Shown here: positions 1 through 9,388 of the stretch, piece after piece
Numbering within the stretch: position 1 is the first letter of the stretch
Layout of the letters: every line of letters starts with the position of its first letter
Source of the DNA: Pseudoalteromonas sp. T1lg75
Lineage (GTDB): Bacteria > Pseudomonadota > Gammaproteobacteria > Enterobacterales > Alteromonadaceae
Assembly (NCBI RefSeq): GCF_002964705.1
Contig: NZ_PQCD01000053.1
Location: 191-64,190, forward strand
Direction of reading: 5' to 3'
DNA length: 64,000 nucleotides
Position numbers and translations under genes: made by a program
The notes under the pieces: model-generated
Database searches by the model: none
What the model saw: the letters and a program-made list of their open reading frames with translations, nothing else
What the model was told of the DNA's origin: nothing

Positions 1-157
1 GATTTACAAATATATTGATATTTTCTAGATAAACTCTTTTCAGTCTGCAGTCGGATACTTTTAGGGATAACAAGGCGAATTTACGCGTCAATAGCTGGCC
101 TATTGCAAGTGAATTCAACGCAGTTAGCTTTGAAAGTAGCCACTGGAGATAGATTTA

Positions 158-706
158 TTAGCCAGAGTTCAGGTTATTTATGTTTTGTGGCTTTCTATGA
201 TAGTCAATTAGATTACCTTTTTTATCTAATTCAAAGTCACAACAGCGGTCAAATAACACTTTTAAATCAGCACGACTCTTTTGCATTCTGGATTTAAAGG
301 TGGAGTAACTTACCCCAAGCTGTTCAGCTTGTTGTTTTTGCGAGTAGCCTTCTAAGTCAATTTTTCTTATTAAATCAGCTTCATCCTCGGGCATGGCCTG
401 CAGAAATGGCTCTATGCATTTAATTAAATCAGCACGAATATTTGCGTCTTGTTTTTCAATCACTTCTATTAAATCAGTGTGCTGGTGTTTATTGTGTTTT
501 CGATAAAAATCTATAATGGCGTGATTGGCAATTTGGAAAAGCCAAGGCTTGATACTGGCCCGATCTTTTAGCTGGTGGATCTGCAAATGTGTTTTTAACA
601 AGATGTCTTGTAATAATTCTTCGGCATCAGCTGGGTTAGACACTTTCGAAAGTAAAAAAGCGTGCAGGCTATGTTTGTACTCGGCCCAAATTTGCTCAAT
701 AGACAT
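158..706 (-). CDS. sigZ: SigZ-type ECF RNA polymerase sigma factor
   Basis: 182-aa sigma-70 family protein. Region 2 lies at about residues 8-72 (EELLQDILLK, then the PWLFQIANHAIIDFYRKH stretch that contacts the -10 element). Region 4 lies at about 105-155 (GYSQKQQAEQLGVSYSTFKS helix-turn-helix). The C-terminal tail with a Cys-Cys pair followed by FELDKKGNLIDYHRK is characteristic of the SigZ subgroup. No anti-sigma gene is adjacent within the window: 1-157 holds no gene, and the next gene upstream is about 280 bp away. The signal and regulon cannot be read from the sequence. The family call is firm; the symbol is by similarity to B. subtilis SigZ. Confidence 0.88.
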   Translation of the reverse strand: MSIEQIWAEYKHSLHAFLLSKVSNPADAEELLQDILLKTHLQIHQLKDRASIKPWLFQIANHAIIDFYRKHNKHQHTDLIEVIEKQDANIRADLIKCIEPFLQAMPEDEADLIRKIDLEGYSQKQQAEQLGVSYSTFKSRMQKSRADLKVLFDRCCDFELDKKGNLIDYHRKPQNINNLNSG

Positions 707-981
707 AACGCAGAAGCTGTTGGTTTAAAACACTTGTATCTTAAACCACAACTTGGGTAACTGAAAGTTTAACGTATAGGCATAGCCGCTAAGCGAAGAG
801 CTTCAACCCTTAATTCAGAGTTAGGGGGTTGGGCCCTAGTGGATGTTCCCACACCCTCTTCTGTCCTCACAGCTTAACTCAGGTGTATTTGTTTGATTTC
901 CCGCTTTAAAGCACCGCTGTCAGCGGCCTGACTCCAAAAGCTTCTCACAAACCCCCTTAACACAGCGTTCAGTAACTGACG

Positions 982-2055
982 CTAGTTAACCTCTTCATTA
1001 TGTTCACTAAAATACCGGCCGCGCTGTAGCCGCCATTGGCCGTCCAGGCTCTGGCACATGGCATAGCGAAAATAGGGCTGGATGCCGGGCCAGTGATAGC
1101 GCAGGTCGCTGAACCACACGCAGCTTTGCTCTGCCGATGTCTTTTTTGCTAACACCACCGGGTACTCGGCAAAGTCTCTAAAGGCCTTGAAGTCTGGGTG
1201 TTGCCACGCCTGGTGAATAACTGGGTCGGAGTGCGCCGGCAGTGTGTAGCTGCGCCATTGTAAAGTGCCCGCCTCGGTATAGGCCTCGGCAAAGCCCTTT
1301 ACCCCAGCGGCGTGTGACAGGCTATCCGCCAGCGGGTCTGTTGTGAACTTACTATATGCCTGATAAATGTGTTCCTCGTCTTCGCTCAGCACCTGCCAAT
1401 AAAGGGGTGAAAAAGGCTGTGGCAGCAAGCGACTACCTGCCGCGGGAGCAGGTAGTTGCTGCTGTATTTGCGCCATTAAAGTGAGTTTTATGCCGAGCAC
1501 AGTCGCAAGATAGAGCAAGGGCGGGCTCAAGGCCGCCAGGCGAAAGCGCTTTTTACGCCACATTTTTTTTCGGCAAATATAAAAAAGCAACCCGGCCAGT
1601 ATCACGCTCAGGGTGAAGTAGGGATCGATGATAAACAAGAGGTCCCAGCTGATCTTGTCGTCGGACAAAGGCGCAAACCAGCGGGTGCCGAACACGGTTA
1701 AGGTATCTGCAACTAGGTGCGAGAGAATAGCCAGCCAACAGATGGTAAAGACCAGTGCGGCGTTTGCCAGACGCAGCAATTTACACAAGAGGTAACTTAT
1801 CAGCGCAGCCCATACGGGGGAGAGCAGCAAGGAATGGGTTTCAGCCCTATGCCAATAGGCCAGAAAGTCTAACGGGTTGAGCCAAAAGAGCAGGTAGTCA
1901 ATGTCCGGAAAAAGGGCCACCGCAGCGCCGATCGCGGCCCTGAGTTTCCAGTCAGTCTTTGTGCAGGTGTCTGCGCCGGCATCTTCCGATAACGGCTTAG
2001 CTGCGGGCAACTGGGCGACAAGAGCGCCAATTAATACATGGGTGAGGGGATCCAA
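982..2055 (-). CDS. Inner-membrane metal-dependent hydrolase (YdjM/DUF457-like)
   Basis: 357 aa. The N-terminus DPLTHVLIGALVAQ, the FPDIDYLL motif, HRAETHSLLL and LAILSHLVADTLT give the spaced His/Asp pattern of the YdjM-like membrane-bound putative hydrolases. There are about four hydrophobic helices in the first 200 residues, then a C-terminal soluble domain (about 200-357). The start codon is TTG, supported because DPLTH is the conserved family N-terminus and no ATG lies nearby. It is only 2 bp downstream of the TetR gene, so the two are probably co-transcribed and the regulator may control it. The family's substrate is unknown. Confidence 0.8.
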   Translation of the reverse strand: MDPLTHVLIGALVAQLPAAKPLSEDAGADTCTKTDWKLRAAIGAAVALFPDIDYLLFWLNPLDFLAYWHRAETHSLLLSPVWAALISYLLCKLLRLANAALVFTICWLAILSHLVADTLTVFGTRWFAPLSDDKISWDLLFIIDPYFTLSVILAGLLFYICRKKMWRKKRFRLAALSPPLLYLATVLGIKLTLMAQIQQQLPAPAAGSRLLPQPFSPLYWQVLSEDEEHIYQAYSKFTTDPLADSLSHAAGVKGFAEAYTEAGTLQWRSYTLPAHSDPVIHQAWQHPDFKAFRDFAEYPVVLAKKTSAEQSCVWFSDLRYHWPGIQPYFRYAMCQSLDGQWRLQRGRYFSEHNEEVN

Positions 2056-2057
2056 GG

Positions 2058-2654
2058 CTAGGTTGCTCGGCCCGGGTGGGAGAAAAAGCGATGGCCGGTA
2101 TGGAGTCCCTTTAGCAAGCCTGCCAACAGGGATCTGGTTTTAGCATTATCGGCACTGTTATCGCTTAAAAAGAAATAAAAGCTGCTCAGGTAGGCGCTGG
2201 TGAGCGCAATCTCATCGGCCACCTTGGCCAACCCTTGTTGTCGGCGTGCCGCGGCTTCTCTGAACCACTGCACGGTGCGGCTGACGCGGGTCACACCATG
2301 AGCCTGCAGGTGAAAGTGCCCAGGCTCTAGTTTATAGCGCATAATATCGCGCACCACGGCTTTGTAAGGAGCCAGATAATGAAACCAGCTCATGATGCAA
2401 TTGAGGGTGCGCTCTTGCTCTGAGCCCCGTCTACCGGCCTCGGTATCGGCGTATTCGAGCATGGCTTGGTCGGCGCGGTCGAATAAGGCTTCGGCGAGAT
2501 CGTCCTTGGAACGAAAGTGCCTGTGTATATCGCCTAAGCCACAGTTGAGGGAGGCGGCTAACTCATGCAGCGAGAAGCTATCCCAGCTCGATTGCAATGC
2601 TAATACAATGGCACGATCAAGGATGGTCTGGGGTGAAAGCGTATAGGCAGCCAT
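2058..2654 (-). CDS. TetR/AcrR-family transcriptional regulator
   Basis: 198 aa. The N-terminal DNA-binding domain spans about residues 8-55 (FSLHELAASLNCGLGDIHRHFRSKDDLAEALF, a clear TetR helix-turn-helix). The all-helical remainder should be the ligand and dimer domain. It is the first gene of a two-gene unit with the membrane hydrolase (2-bp gap) and is divergent from the Na/phosphate transporter 370 bp away. The ligand is unknown; autoregulation is likely from family behaviour, but I see no clear operator palindrome upstream. Confidence 0.88.
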   Translation of the reverse strand: MAAYTLSPQTILDRAIVLALQSSWDSFSLHELAASLNCGLGDIHRHFRSKDDLAEALFDRADQAMLEYADTEAGRRGSEQERTLNCIMSWFHYLAPYKAVVRDIMRYKLEPGHFHLQAHGVTRVSRTVQWFREAAARRQQGLAKVADEIALTSAYLSSFYFFLSDNSADNAKTRSLLAGLLKGLHTGHRFFSHPGRAT

Positions 2655-3023
2655 TGAAAGAACGCCTTGGGTAAAAGCCGGTTGATGTTGTTTTTAGTAT
2701 AGGTAGCAGCGGGCGCAGCAGCAACTGGGTCCCTAGCGTGCCTTATCCTGCAGCGCTCTCAGTTACAGGGAGAAGCAGACAAACTGAACAGGTTTTTAGG
2801 CGCCGTGGCCAGGCTTTTCTTTTGCTGTAGTAGAGCAGAACCTGTGTATTCAAAAGAGGGAGAAGGTGACTGGTTCGGCAGGGGGGCCCGCCCGGTTGTG
2901 CCAAGCGAGGGGCTGGGCTCTTCTTATCTGAAACAGCAAAGTAGATTGCTGCGACAATATTGCGCTATGTGTATCTAAAACCTATGCTTTTTATATCTGC
3001 CTGGCTCGAAATTTGATAAGCAA
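2655..3023. other. Divergent intergenic region, no gene seen
   Basis: 369 bp between the TetR gene (minus) and the Na/phosphate transporter (plus). It must hold both promoters. I see no convincing ORF, Pho box or strong inverted repeat. The 60 bases before the transporter start are AT-rich. Confidence 0.6.
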
Positions 3024-4613
3024 ATGGAAAACCTGACGATTGCAATGGCCGGTTTAACCGCCATTATTCTTTTTATTTTTGGGCTTCAGAATTTTTCTCG
3101 GGAAATTGAAAGCATCTCTGGCGAGCGCTTTCGTAAGTCGCTTAGCCGAGCGACGCGCATACCCATACTCGGCGTCTTTATTGGCGCCATCGTTACCGCT
3201 TTAATTCAGTCCAGCTCTGCCACCTCGGTGATCACCATTAGTTTAGTTAACGCCGGCGTTTTAACCTTTAAGAACAGTGTGGGCATTATTTTCGGCTCCA
3301 ACGTGGGCACCACAATAACGGCGCAGTTGGTGGCCTTTAAGCTTACCGTATTTGCACCCGTGTTTATCATGATCGGATTCTTTTTATCCCTTACCCGCAA
3401 TCGTTTTTCTATCTTTGGCAAGACCATTTTCTATTTTGGTTTTGTGTTTTTCAGCCTCAATCTGATCTCTTCTTCTTTGGCGCCATTGCAAAATAATCCG
3501 GCATTAATCGAAATTTTAACGCATCCGCAAAACCCTCTGATTGCGATTTTGGTCGGCTGTATTTTTACGGCCTTGGTGCAATCCAGCTCGGTCACAACGG
3601 GTCTGGCTATTATCTTCACGCAACAGGGTGTTTTGGGTCTTGAGAATGCGGTGCCCATCATCATGGGGGCAAATATTGGCACCACGGCAACGGCCATGAT
3701 CGCTGTGTTTGGAATGGATATCGCCGCTAAAAAAGCAGCCTTGAGTCACTTTTTGTTTAATGTGGGTGGGGTGTTGTTGTTTTTGCCCGCCATTTTACTG
3801 TTTGGCCACAGGTTAAGTGACGTGACCATGGACCCAGCCATTGCCTTGGCTAACATTCACTTCATATTCAACGTGGTTGCCAGCCTCATATTTATTATTT
3901 TTCTGACGCCTTTTACCCGCTTTGTCGACTTTTTGCTGGGTGAAGGGAAAATGGATTTTGAGCGCCTTGAGCTGCCAACCTATCAAGAAGATGAAGAGTT
4001 TCAGCTTATCGTGGACAGGCTTGAAGCGGGTAACCAACAGTTGCTCAACTTTTTAAAGGAGAACTACAACCTCGTCACCCTAAGCTTAGAAACAAACTAC
4101 ATGAGTATTCAGGACACGGCGCAAAAACGCATTGAATACGTCAACTTCATTGAAAAAGAGTACATGACTTACTTCACCTCGTTGTTAAGCAAGATGAAGG
4201 ATGAAGAGCAGTCGAGAGAGCTGATAATACAAATTAATCGCTATGATTATCTGTTCCAGATCCATGACTCAATTACCGATCTGTTTGAGAGTAAGCGCAT
4301 CATGAGCAAACAATTTATCGAGTTAAAAAGTGATATTTTGATTCTGGTGAGAGAGCTATCGAGCGATACATTGAATCTTTTTACCCAAACCAGTGAGCAT
4401 TTAGAAGAGCCAAAAAATGAGGAAATTGAGAAGTCGGCCAAGTTGTTGCAGCTGCATTTAAATCAGGCCCACCGCAAGCTGTTATTGTTACTTGCCGATA
4501 CCAATAGAAAAGATGCAGGGGCGCTCACCAACTTTGTTACTTACTCGCAACGCCTCAAAGATAAATTAATAAATTTCCACAAGGTGTCTTCACACATAAC
4601 CGCCGAATTATGA
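3024..4613 (+). CDS. Na/Pi cotransporter family protein with PhoU-like tail
   Basis: 529 aa. It contains two copies of the Na/Pi-cotransporter repeat, each with the signature QSSS (IQSSSATSVITISL near residue 62 and VQSSSVTTGLAII near 190), and each followed by a GSN/GAN-(I/V)GTT motif. About eight transmembrane helices occupy residues 1-310. Residues about 340-520 are charged and helical, as in the PhoU-like domain of this family. Likely role is sodium-coupled phosphate uptake or efflux at the inner membrane. It appears monocistronic: the 177 bp after it hold no convincing gene. Confidence 0.9.
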   Translation: MENLTIAMAGLTAIILFIFGLQNFSREIESISGERFRKSLSRATRIPILGVFIGAIVTALIQSSSATSVITISLVNAGVLTFKNSVGIIFGSNVGTTITAQLVAFKLTVFAPVFIMIGFFLSLTRNRFSIFGKTIFYFGFVFFSLNLISSSLAPLQNNPALIEILTHPQNPLIAILVGCIFTALVQSSSVTTGLAIIFTQQGVLGLENAVPIIMGANIGTTATAMIAVFGMDIAAKKAALSHFLFNVGGVLLFLPAILLFGHRLSDVTMDPAIALANIHFIFNVVASLIFIIFLTPFTRFVDFLLGEGKMDFERLELPTYQEDEEFQLIVDRLEAGNQQLLNFLKENYNLVTLSLETNYMSIQDTAQKRIEYVNFIEKEYMTYFTSLLSKMKDEEQSRELIIQINRYDYLFQIHDSITDLFESKRIMSKQFIELKSDILILVRELSSDTLNLFTQTSEHLEEPKNEEIEKSAKLLQLHLNQAHRKLLLLLADTNRKDAGALTNFVTYSQRLKDKLINFHKVSSHITAEL

Positions 4614-4790
4614 CGCGCTGGCAAGGGAAGATAACGGGAGTTCTTGGTCGCCTCGCCACTGCCATTATAGTCTTTGCCCCGATACTCCTTTTACCGCCTT
4701 TGGATGAACCAAAACGCCGGTGGTGTAGTATCTTTGCTTATGATCATAACCAGCTGAGCGCTTGCAGTAGCGCATCAAACAGGAGCACGC

Positions 4791-5447
4791 ATGTTAAATA
4801 TGGATTTTGCCGAGAAGTTAGCGATTAAAACGGCAGAGCAACCCTGGCTGGCAAGCCCAGCCAAAGGGGTGTGGCGCAAGCCATTGGAGCGCGAAGGCAA
4901 AGAGTCGGGGCACACCACAAGCATAGTTAAATACGAGGCGGGCTCGCGTTTTAATCCGCATCCTCATCCTCTGGGCGAGGAGATCTTTGTGCTTGAGGGG
5001 GTGTTTTCAGACGAGCACGGCGATTACCCGGCAGGCACCTACATTCGTAATCCGCCTAAGAGTGTGCATGCGCCCTTTAGTAAAGAAGGCTGCGTGCTCT
5101 TTGTGAAGCTCAATCAGTTTGATGAAAAGGATACGCAAACGGTGCGCATCAACACCCGGGCAACACAGTGGCAACCGGGGCAGGGCGGCCTTGAAGTGAT
5201 GCCACTGCACACCTTTGAGCATGAACATACGGCCCTGGTCAAATGGCCCAAGGGCGAGCGCTTTGTGCCTCATAAGCACTTTGGCGGCGAAGAGGTTTTA
5301 GTGCTTAGCGGCGAGTTTTGCGATGAGTTTGGTCGTTATCCGCAGGGCACCTGGCTGCGCAGCCCGCATATGAGTGAGCACACGCCGTACGTAAACGAAG
5401 AAACGGTGATCTTGGTGAAGGTAGGGCATGTGCCTTTTCGCTATTAG
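4791..5447 (+). CDS. Double-cupin protein (ChrR-like cupin)
   Basis: 218 aa built from two homologous cupin halves: about residues 45-110 (PHPHPLGEEIFVLEG ... PPKSVHAP) and about 140-215 (PHKHFGGEEVLVLSG ... PHMSEHTP). Each half keeps the H-x-H-x4-EE and later His metal ligands, so each could bind a metal ion. The halves resemble the cupin domain of ChrR anti-sigma proteins, but the zinc-binding anti-sigma domain is absent, so this is probably a soluble cupin enzyme or sensor. The start is supported by AGGAG 8 bases upstream. Substrate unknown. Confidence 0.8.
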   Translation: MLNMDFAEKLAIKTAEQPWLASPAKGVWRKPLEREGKESGHTTSIVKYEAGSRFNPHPHPLGEEIFVLEGVFSDEHGDYPAGTYIRNPPKSVHAPFSKEGCVLFVKLNQFDEKDTQTVRINTRATQWQPGQGGLEVMPLHTFEHEHTALVKWPKGERFVPHKHFGGEEVLVLSGEFCDEFGRYPQGTWLRSPHMSEHTPYVNEETVILVKVGHVPFRY

Positions 5448-5717
5448 CCTTGGCGCAATACCTGCGGCCCGGCTAGGTGGTTCAATTAAGGAACCGGCGC
5501 TGGTTTTGCACCCGTTTTTATTATCATGCTCCTTTTAACACCGGGATATATCTGGTTAGATAGGGCTGCAAACGCATTGCAATAAAGACAATAAGTAACA
5601 ACGCAATGTGATAAATTTCGAATGAAACGTCGGCAGATTTGCAGGTGCTGCAGGCCTGGTGTATCAGTTGTCTGCCTATCGGCGTGATCTTATAAATAAA
5701 AAATAATCGAGGTAACA

Positions 5718-6065
5718 ATGAAATCATTAATTCACTTTCTTGCGGCAATCACGCTTGCGTTTAGCTCTGCGGTCTTTGCCCATGTCGATTTGAAAACCAG
5801 CGTGCCCGCTGATAAGGCCACGCTAGCGCAAACACCCGAGCTTTTATCACTCACTTTTACCAAAGAAGTGCGCTTGGTGAAGGTATCACTAAAAAATGCG
5901 CAGGGTGAGGCCATTAAATTTGGCTTTAAGCCCACTAAGGAAGCGAGTCTTGAGCATTCCTGGGCACTTCCTGAACTTGCGCCCTCAAACTATCAGGTTG
6001 ATATGATTTTTCTTGGCCAAGACGGCCATAAAATGAAAAGCAGCGTTAGCTTTGTTGTGAACTAA
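5718..6065 (+). CDS. copC: CopC periplasmic copper-binding protein
   Basis: 115 aa with a clear signal peptide (residues 1-21, cleavage after SSAVFA) leaving His as the mature N-terminus, as in the Cu(II) site of CopC proteins. DGHKM near the C-terminus supplies a second likely ligand pair, Asp and His. It is compact and beta-rich, as expected for the YobA/CopC fold. A copD-like gene follows at once, and together they normally act in periplasmic copper binding and uptake across the inner membrane. GAGGT lies upstream of the ATG. It opens a three-gene unit (5718-7470). Confidence 0.9.
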   Translation: MKSLIHFLAAITLAFSSAVFAHVDLKTSVPADKATLAQTPELLSLTFTKEVRLVKVSLKNAQGEAIKFGFKPTKEASLEHSWALPELAPSNYQVDMIFLGQDGHKMKSSVSFVVN

Positions 6066-6081
6066 GCAAGGCTAATACCCA

Positions 6082-6984
6082 GTGATGGACGTGTTTATCT
6101 GGAATACCATCATTGTGCTATCGAAAATGGCCTTTTATGCAGGCTTTGCCGGTGTTGCCGGTTATGCCTTCTTGGGTCAGGTGTTTGCCCATGAAAAGGA
6201 CCCCGCACGGCTAGGCGTATTGAGCGGCATTTGCCTGCCATTATCCCTGGTTATGCTTGCCTTTGCCGGCAATGCTGTTTGGTTTTTTGCCAATACCGGT
6301 GCCATGGCAGAAGACGGCATTGGCGGCGCGTTCGATGGCTTTATCCTGGAAATTATGTGGGATTCATCCATAGGTGAAGCGACCCAGGTGAGAGTCCTGG
6401 GCTGCCTGGCTGCCTTAGGGGCGGTGATGCTATTGGCGTGCTCTGCCAAAGCCACACTAGTTAAATGGGCGCGCCATGGCCTGTTTGCTGCCAGCTTATT
6501 AATGCTTGCCTACTCCTTTACCTTGGTCGGGCATGTTTCTGAGTTAACGGCGCTAGAAAAAGCGCTTTTAATGGTGCATGTCGTGGTGATGGCCTGGTGG
6601 TTTGGGGCCCTGTATCCGCTTAATCATGCCGTTGAGGTGCTCAATGATGATGGGCTAATAGCCCTGATGAACCGCTTTTCACGGCAGGCTAGTGTATTGG
6701 TTGGTGTTTTACTCTTGGCTGGCACCTATTTGGCGTTTCAATTGCTCAGCAGCCCTCAGGCACTGTTTGCGTCGAGTTACGGACAAACCTTACTGATTAA
6801 GCTAGTGTTAGTGCTGTGTATATTGGCGCTGGCCGCCAGGCACAAGTTTATACTCGTTCCTCGGCTTAACAACCCGGATGGGCGGGCGGTGTTAGCTAAC
6901 TCCATCACTCTAGAGATGGTCATCGCAGGGGCCATTTTGGCCGTAACCGCTTGCTTGACCAGTGTGGTAGGCCCTACTAACTAA
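6082..6984 (+). CDS. copD: CopD-family copper resistance membrane protein
   Basis: 300 aa with about eight transmembrane helices, including FTLVGHVSELTALEKALLMVHVVVMAWWFGALYPL, here described as two conserved histidine-bearing helices near residues 155-180 typical of CopD. It lies 16 bp after copC and 21 bp before the NTF2-like gene. The frame opens with GTG at 6082 followed by ATG at 6085; either could be the start, and neither has a strong Shine-Dalgarno. Likely role: inner-membrane partner of CopC in copper import or tolerance. Confidence 0.86.
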   Translation: MMDVFIWNTIIVLSKMAFYAGFAGVAGYAFLGQVFAHEKDPARLGVLSGICLPLSLVMLAFAGNAVWFFANTGAMAEDGIGGAFDGFILEIMWDSSIGEATQVRVLGCLAALGAVMLLACSAKATLVKWARHGLFAASLLMLAYSFTLVGHVSELTALEKALLMVHVVVMAWWFGALYPLNHAVEVLNDDGLIALMNRFSRQASVLVGVLLLAGTYLAFQLLSSPQALFASSYGQTLLIKLVLVLCILALAARHKFILVPRLNNPDGRAVLANSITLEMVIAGAILAVTACLTSVVGPTN

Positions 6985-7005
6985 AACAATAAAAAGAGAA
7001 GCATA

Positions 7006-7470
7006 ATGAAATTACTATCCGCATTTTTATTCCTGCTGGCAACGACCAGCGTTGCCGTGCAAGCCCAGGGTGGCGATGAAAAAGACGCGAAACTGTTCAA
7101 AGGGTTGGACACGACCGCGGCCAAGGCGGTGCTAACCTTTAAACAGGCCCTTAAAAGCGGTGATAAGGCGCTCGCCAAGGCACAGCTTGCCGATGATATT
7201 ATTATTTTCGAGGGCGGGCGCGTAGAGCGCAGTGCCGACGAATATGCGCATCATCATATGTTATCCGATATGAAATACCTGAAAATGATGGAATCAAAAA
7301 CACTGGAACATCAGGTTGAGGTTTTCGGTAACACGGCGGTTTCTGTTTCACGCAGCCATACCAAAGGCACCTATAAGGATAAGCAATACGATTATGAGGG
7401 CATGGAAACCATAGTGCTGGAGCAACAAGACGGACAGTGGAAAATCAAGCATATTCACTGGTCTAACTAA
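7006..7470 (+). CDS. Secreted NTF2-like (SnoaL/DUF4440-type) protein
   Basis: 154 aa with a signal peptide (about residues 1-20, cleavage near VQA). The rest fits the cone-shaped NTF2 fold: a helical start (TAAKAVLTFKQALKSGDKALAKAQLADDI), an EGGRVERSADEYAHHHM segment rich in His, and a closing strand ending in WKIKHIHWSN. GAGAAG lies before the ATG. Last gene of the copC-copD unit, so it may be a periplasmic copper-associated protein. The two His clusters could bind metal, but that is inference. Confidence 0.75.
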   Translation: MKLLSAFLFLLATTSVAVQAQGGDEKDAKLFKGLDTTAAKAVLTFKQALKSGDKALAKAQLADDIIIFEGGRVERSADEYAHHHMLSDMKYLKMMESKTLEHQVEVFGNTAVSVSRSHTKGTYKDKQYDYEGMETIVLEQQDGQWKIKHIHWSN

Positions 7471-7570
7471 GCCCTGGCGCCACTGTAGCCCTGGTTCTGG
7501 CTGCCAGGCCAGACGCACTCGCAAGTGATTGCATTCAAGTGATTACCTTGATGCATAACGCTCACAAAAA

Positions 7571-7594
7571 AAGCGCCCTAAGGCGCTTTTTTAT
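7571..7594. terminator. Bidirectional rho-independent terminator
   Basis: Stem AAGCGCC / GGCGCTT with a 4-base loop, flanked by an A-run on the left and a T-run on the right. It therefore works on both strands, between the convergent NTF2-like gene and the peptidase-like gene. Confidence 0.9.
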
Positions 7595-7625
7595 TGCTCT
7601 TGCTCGCCATTGGCGCAGGCAAGCG

Positions 7626-8774
7626 CTAAATGGCCGTGAGACTGTGCTCCAGCATGGCCTTAATCTGGGCCACAATTTTTGCTTCCACTTCAGGTTCAAA
7701 CTGGGCAATACGCGGGGTGTGAAGATGCCCGGTGGGAATGTCGGAATCGAGCTCGTTGCGCAGGCGAATACTGCGATAGGAGATCTCGTTCGATAAATAG
7801 CCGCCACCGCCGCCGTTAACCGCAATGGCGTTTTTAAGCTCTTCCAAGGTCTTGGGCTCAAAGGTTTTCTCCAACGTGGTGACCTTGTGGTTGTCGATGA
7901 TTTTATATGGACCCTTGGCCTGTTGCATTTGCGTTACCGGCAGGCTGAACTGCACAAACTCATCGCCGGGTAAGGGGCGGCCATTGAGGCTGGAAATTTT
8001 CGGCGCGGTTTGCGTGCCGCCATAAACGATATTGGCGTTATCCGGAGCGGTAACACTGCGGCGCTTACCGGGAAAGCGCTCAAGGTCGAAGTCTTTGCGG
8101 CCCATGCTCACGGTGACCACCATATCAACGCTATTCAGGGCGTAGTAGGGGGCGAGAATTTCTTCAATTAATCCCTGGTCAAAGTCTTCATAACGCACCG
8201 GGATCATCACGGTGTTGATTTCCGCCTGTACGCCCTTAAAACTGATCACCTGGCCATCGAGTAACAGCGCGGCTACGCCGGAGGGGTTGCTTTGGTTAAT
8301 GTTCCTGTCGAGCAAGAAGGGATCAAAGCCGGTGAGAAGGATTTTTTTGGCCGTGCCTTTAGTGTATTCCAGGTCGTTACGGCCGCGGCTGCCGTGCTCT
8401 AACAGACTTAGCAAGGCGGCTTGCTCGGCCTCACTGAGCGCAAATGCGGGTTTAACCGAGCGCATCACCTTGCTAGATTGCAGGCGAGCCCAATAGAGTT
8501 CGCGATCATCATAACTATTTGTGCTGGTCAGGCGTTGTTTGGCGCTTTGCCATAGTTCGCTGGCATGGGCGTGAACCCGAACTTTGGCTTCGGCATAGCT
8601 TTTGGCCGTTTGCCACTGCTGCTCAAATTGACTGATATCAGTGCTAAAGGCGCTTAATACCTGGGGCATGGCGCTGGTGGCTTTTTCAATGCGCAGTTCT
8701 TCAACGGTGAGGTTGGCCGCAAACGCTGGGAAGGTGGATAAAATAACGCCAGAGGCTAGTAGTGCTTTGATCAT
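7626..8774 (-). CDS. Secreted pyroglutamyl-peptidase I-like protein (C15 family)
   Basis: 382 aa from the ATG at 8774 (AGGA upstream, followed by a good signal peptide ending PAFAA). An in-frame TTG seven codons earlier is less likely. The C-terminal half matches the C15 fold: ILLTGFDPF with a following NPSG, a DFDLERF segment, and a late TGHLHTPR with the expected His. The segment that normally carries the catalytic Cys (YVCN in C15 enzymes) reads GGYLSNEISYR, with Ser at about residue 328. At 382 aa it is much longer than the usual ~215-aa cytoplasmic enzyme because of an N-terminal helical extension. It may be inactive or a changed hydrolase. Confidence 0.72.
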   Translation of the reverse strand: MIKALLASGVILSTFPAFAANLTVEELRIEKATSAMPQVLSAFSTDISQFEQQWQTAKSYAEAKVRVHAHASELWQSAKQRLTSTNSYDDRELYWARLQSSKVMRSVKPAFALSEAEQAALLSLLEHGSRGRNDLEYTKGTAKKILLTGFDPFLLDRNINQSNPSGVAALLLDGQVISFKGVQAEINTVMIPVRYEDFDQGLIEEILAPYYALNSVDMVVTVSMGRKDFDLERFPGKRRSVTAPDNANIVYGGTQTAPKISSLNGRPLPGDEFVQFSLPVTQMQQAKGPYKIIDNHKVTTLEKTFEPKTLEELKNAIAVNGGGGGYLSNEISYRSIRLRNELDSDIPTGHLHTPRIAQFEPEVEAKIVAQIKAMLEHSLTAI

Positions 8775-8941
8775 AGTGGTCCTGTACAGTGTCAATGCCT
8801 AGTTGGATGCTTGCGTTACTATCCTATGTCTCATTGCCCTGCGCAAATAAATCGGTCGGGTGTTTTGGCGTGGTGGTGATTGAGCATTGCTGCGGTATTA
8901 CCTACAATAGCGGCCACATTCATAATTTAAGAAAAATCACC

Positions 8942-9190
8942 ATGACAGATACAAGTGCAAAGCCCGCTATCCCAGATATGCTTTCTATCAACCCGCGTAG
9001 CAAGTTCTACAACGAAGAAATTCTAAAGCATGAGATTGGCGTGCGTTTTAACGGCAAAGAGCGTTTCGACGTAGAAGAATACTGCATCAGCGAAGGTTGG
9101 ATTAAGGTAGCCTCACCGAAAGCGCTAGACCGTCGCGGCCAACCACTACTGCTTAAAAGCAAAGGCACGGTAGAAGTTTTCTATCGTTAA
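8942..9190 (+). CDS. DUF3297 family protein
   Basis: 82-aa soluble protein. The frame is open from 8789, but the ATG at 8942 gives the conserved family N-terminus (MTDTSAKPAIPDMLSINPRS) and is preferred. Conserved parts include HEIGVRFNGKERFDVEEYC and a lysine-rich end (LLLKSKGTVEVFYR). Short DUF3297 proteins are common in gammaproteobacteria and have no established function that I know of. Single gene with its own terminator. Confidence 0.85.
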   Translation: MTDTSAKPAIPDMLSINPRSKFYNEEILKHEIGVRFNGKERFDVEEYCISEGWIKVASPKALDRRGQPLLLKSKGTVEVFYR

Positions 9191-9214
9191 GCCGTAGGGT
9201 TATCCCAGAATTTT

Positions 9215-9246
9215 AAAAGCAGGCTGCAATTGGCCTGCTTTTTTGG
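9215..9246 (+). terminator. Rho-independent terminator after the DUF3297 gene
   Basis: Stem AAAAGCAGGC / GCCTGCTTTT with an 8-base loop and a following T-run, 25 bp after the stop codon. Confidence 0.88.
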
Positions 9247-9388
9247 TTTAGTGAGTACTTGGTCGAATAAATCAATTCTGTTTCTTTACTAATCACATTT
9301 ACCTTTAACATTCGGTCAACTTACTCTGTCCTTAAATTCAGACCCATGCCAAAATAGGCCTGTTGTAGTTATGTAATTAAAGGGATTT

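Noticed and set aside
4610-4828. 72-aa plus-strand ORF overlapping the end of the Na/Pi transporter by ATGA
   Set aside because: It runs into the well-supported cupin gene, changes character after about 30 residues and shows no family pattern; the overlap is probably chance.
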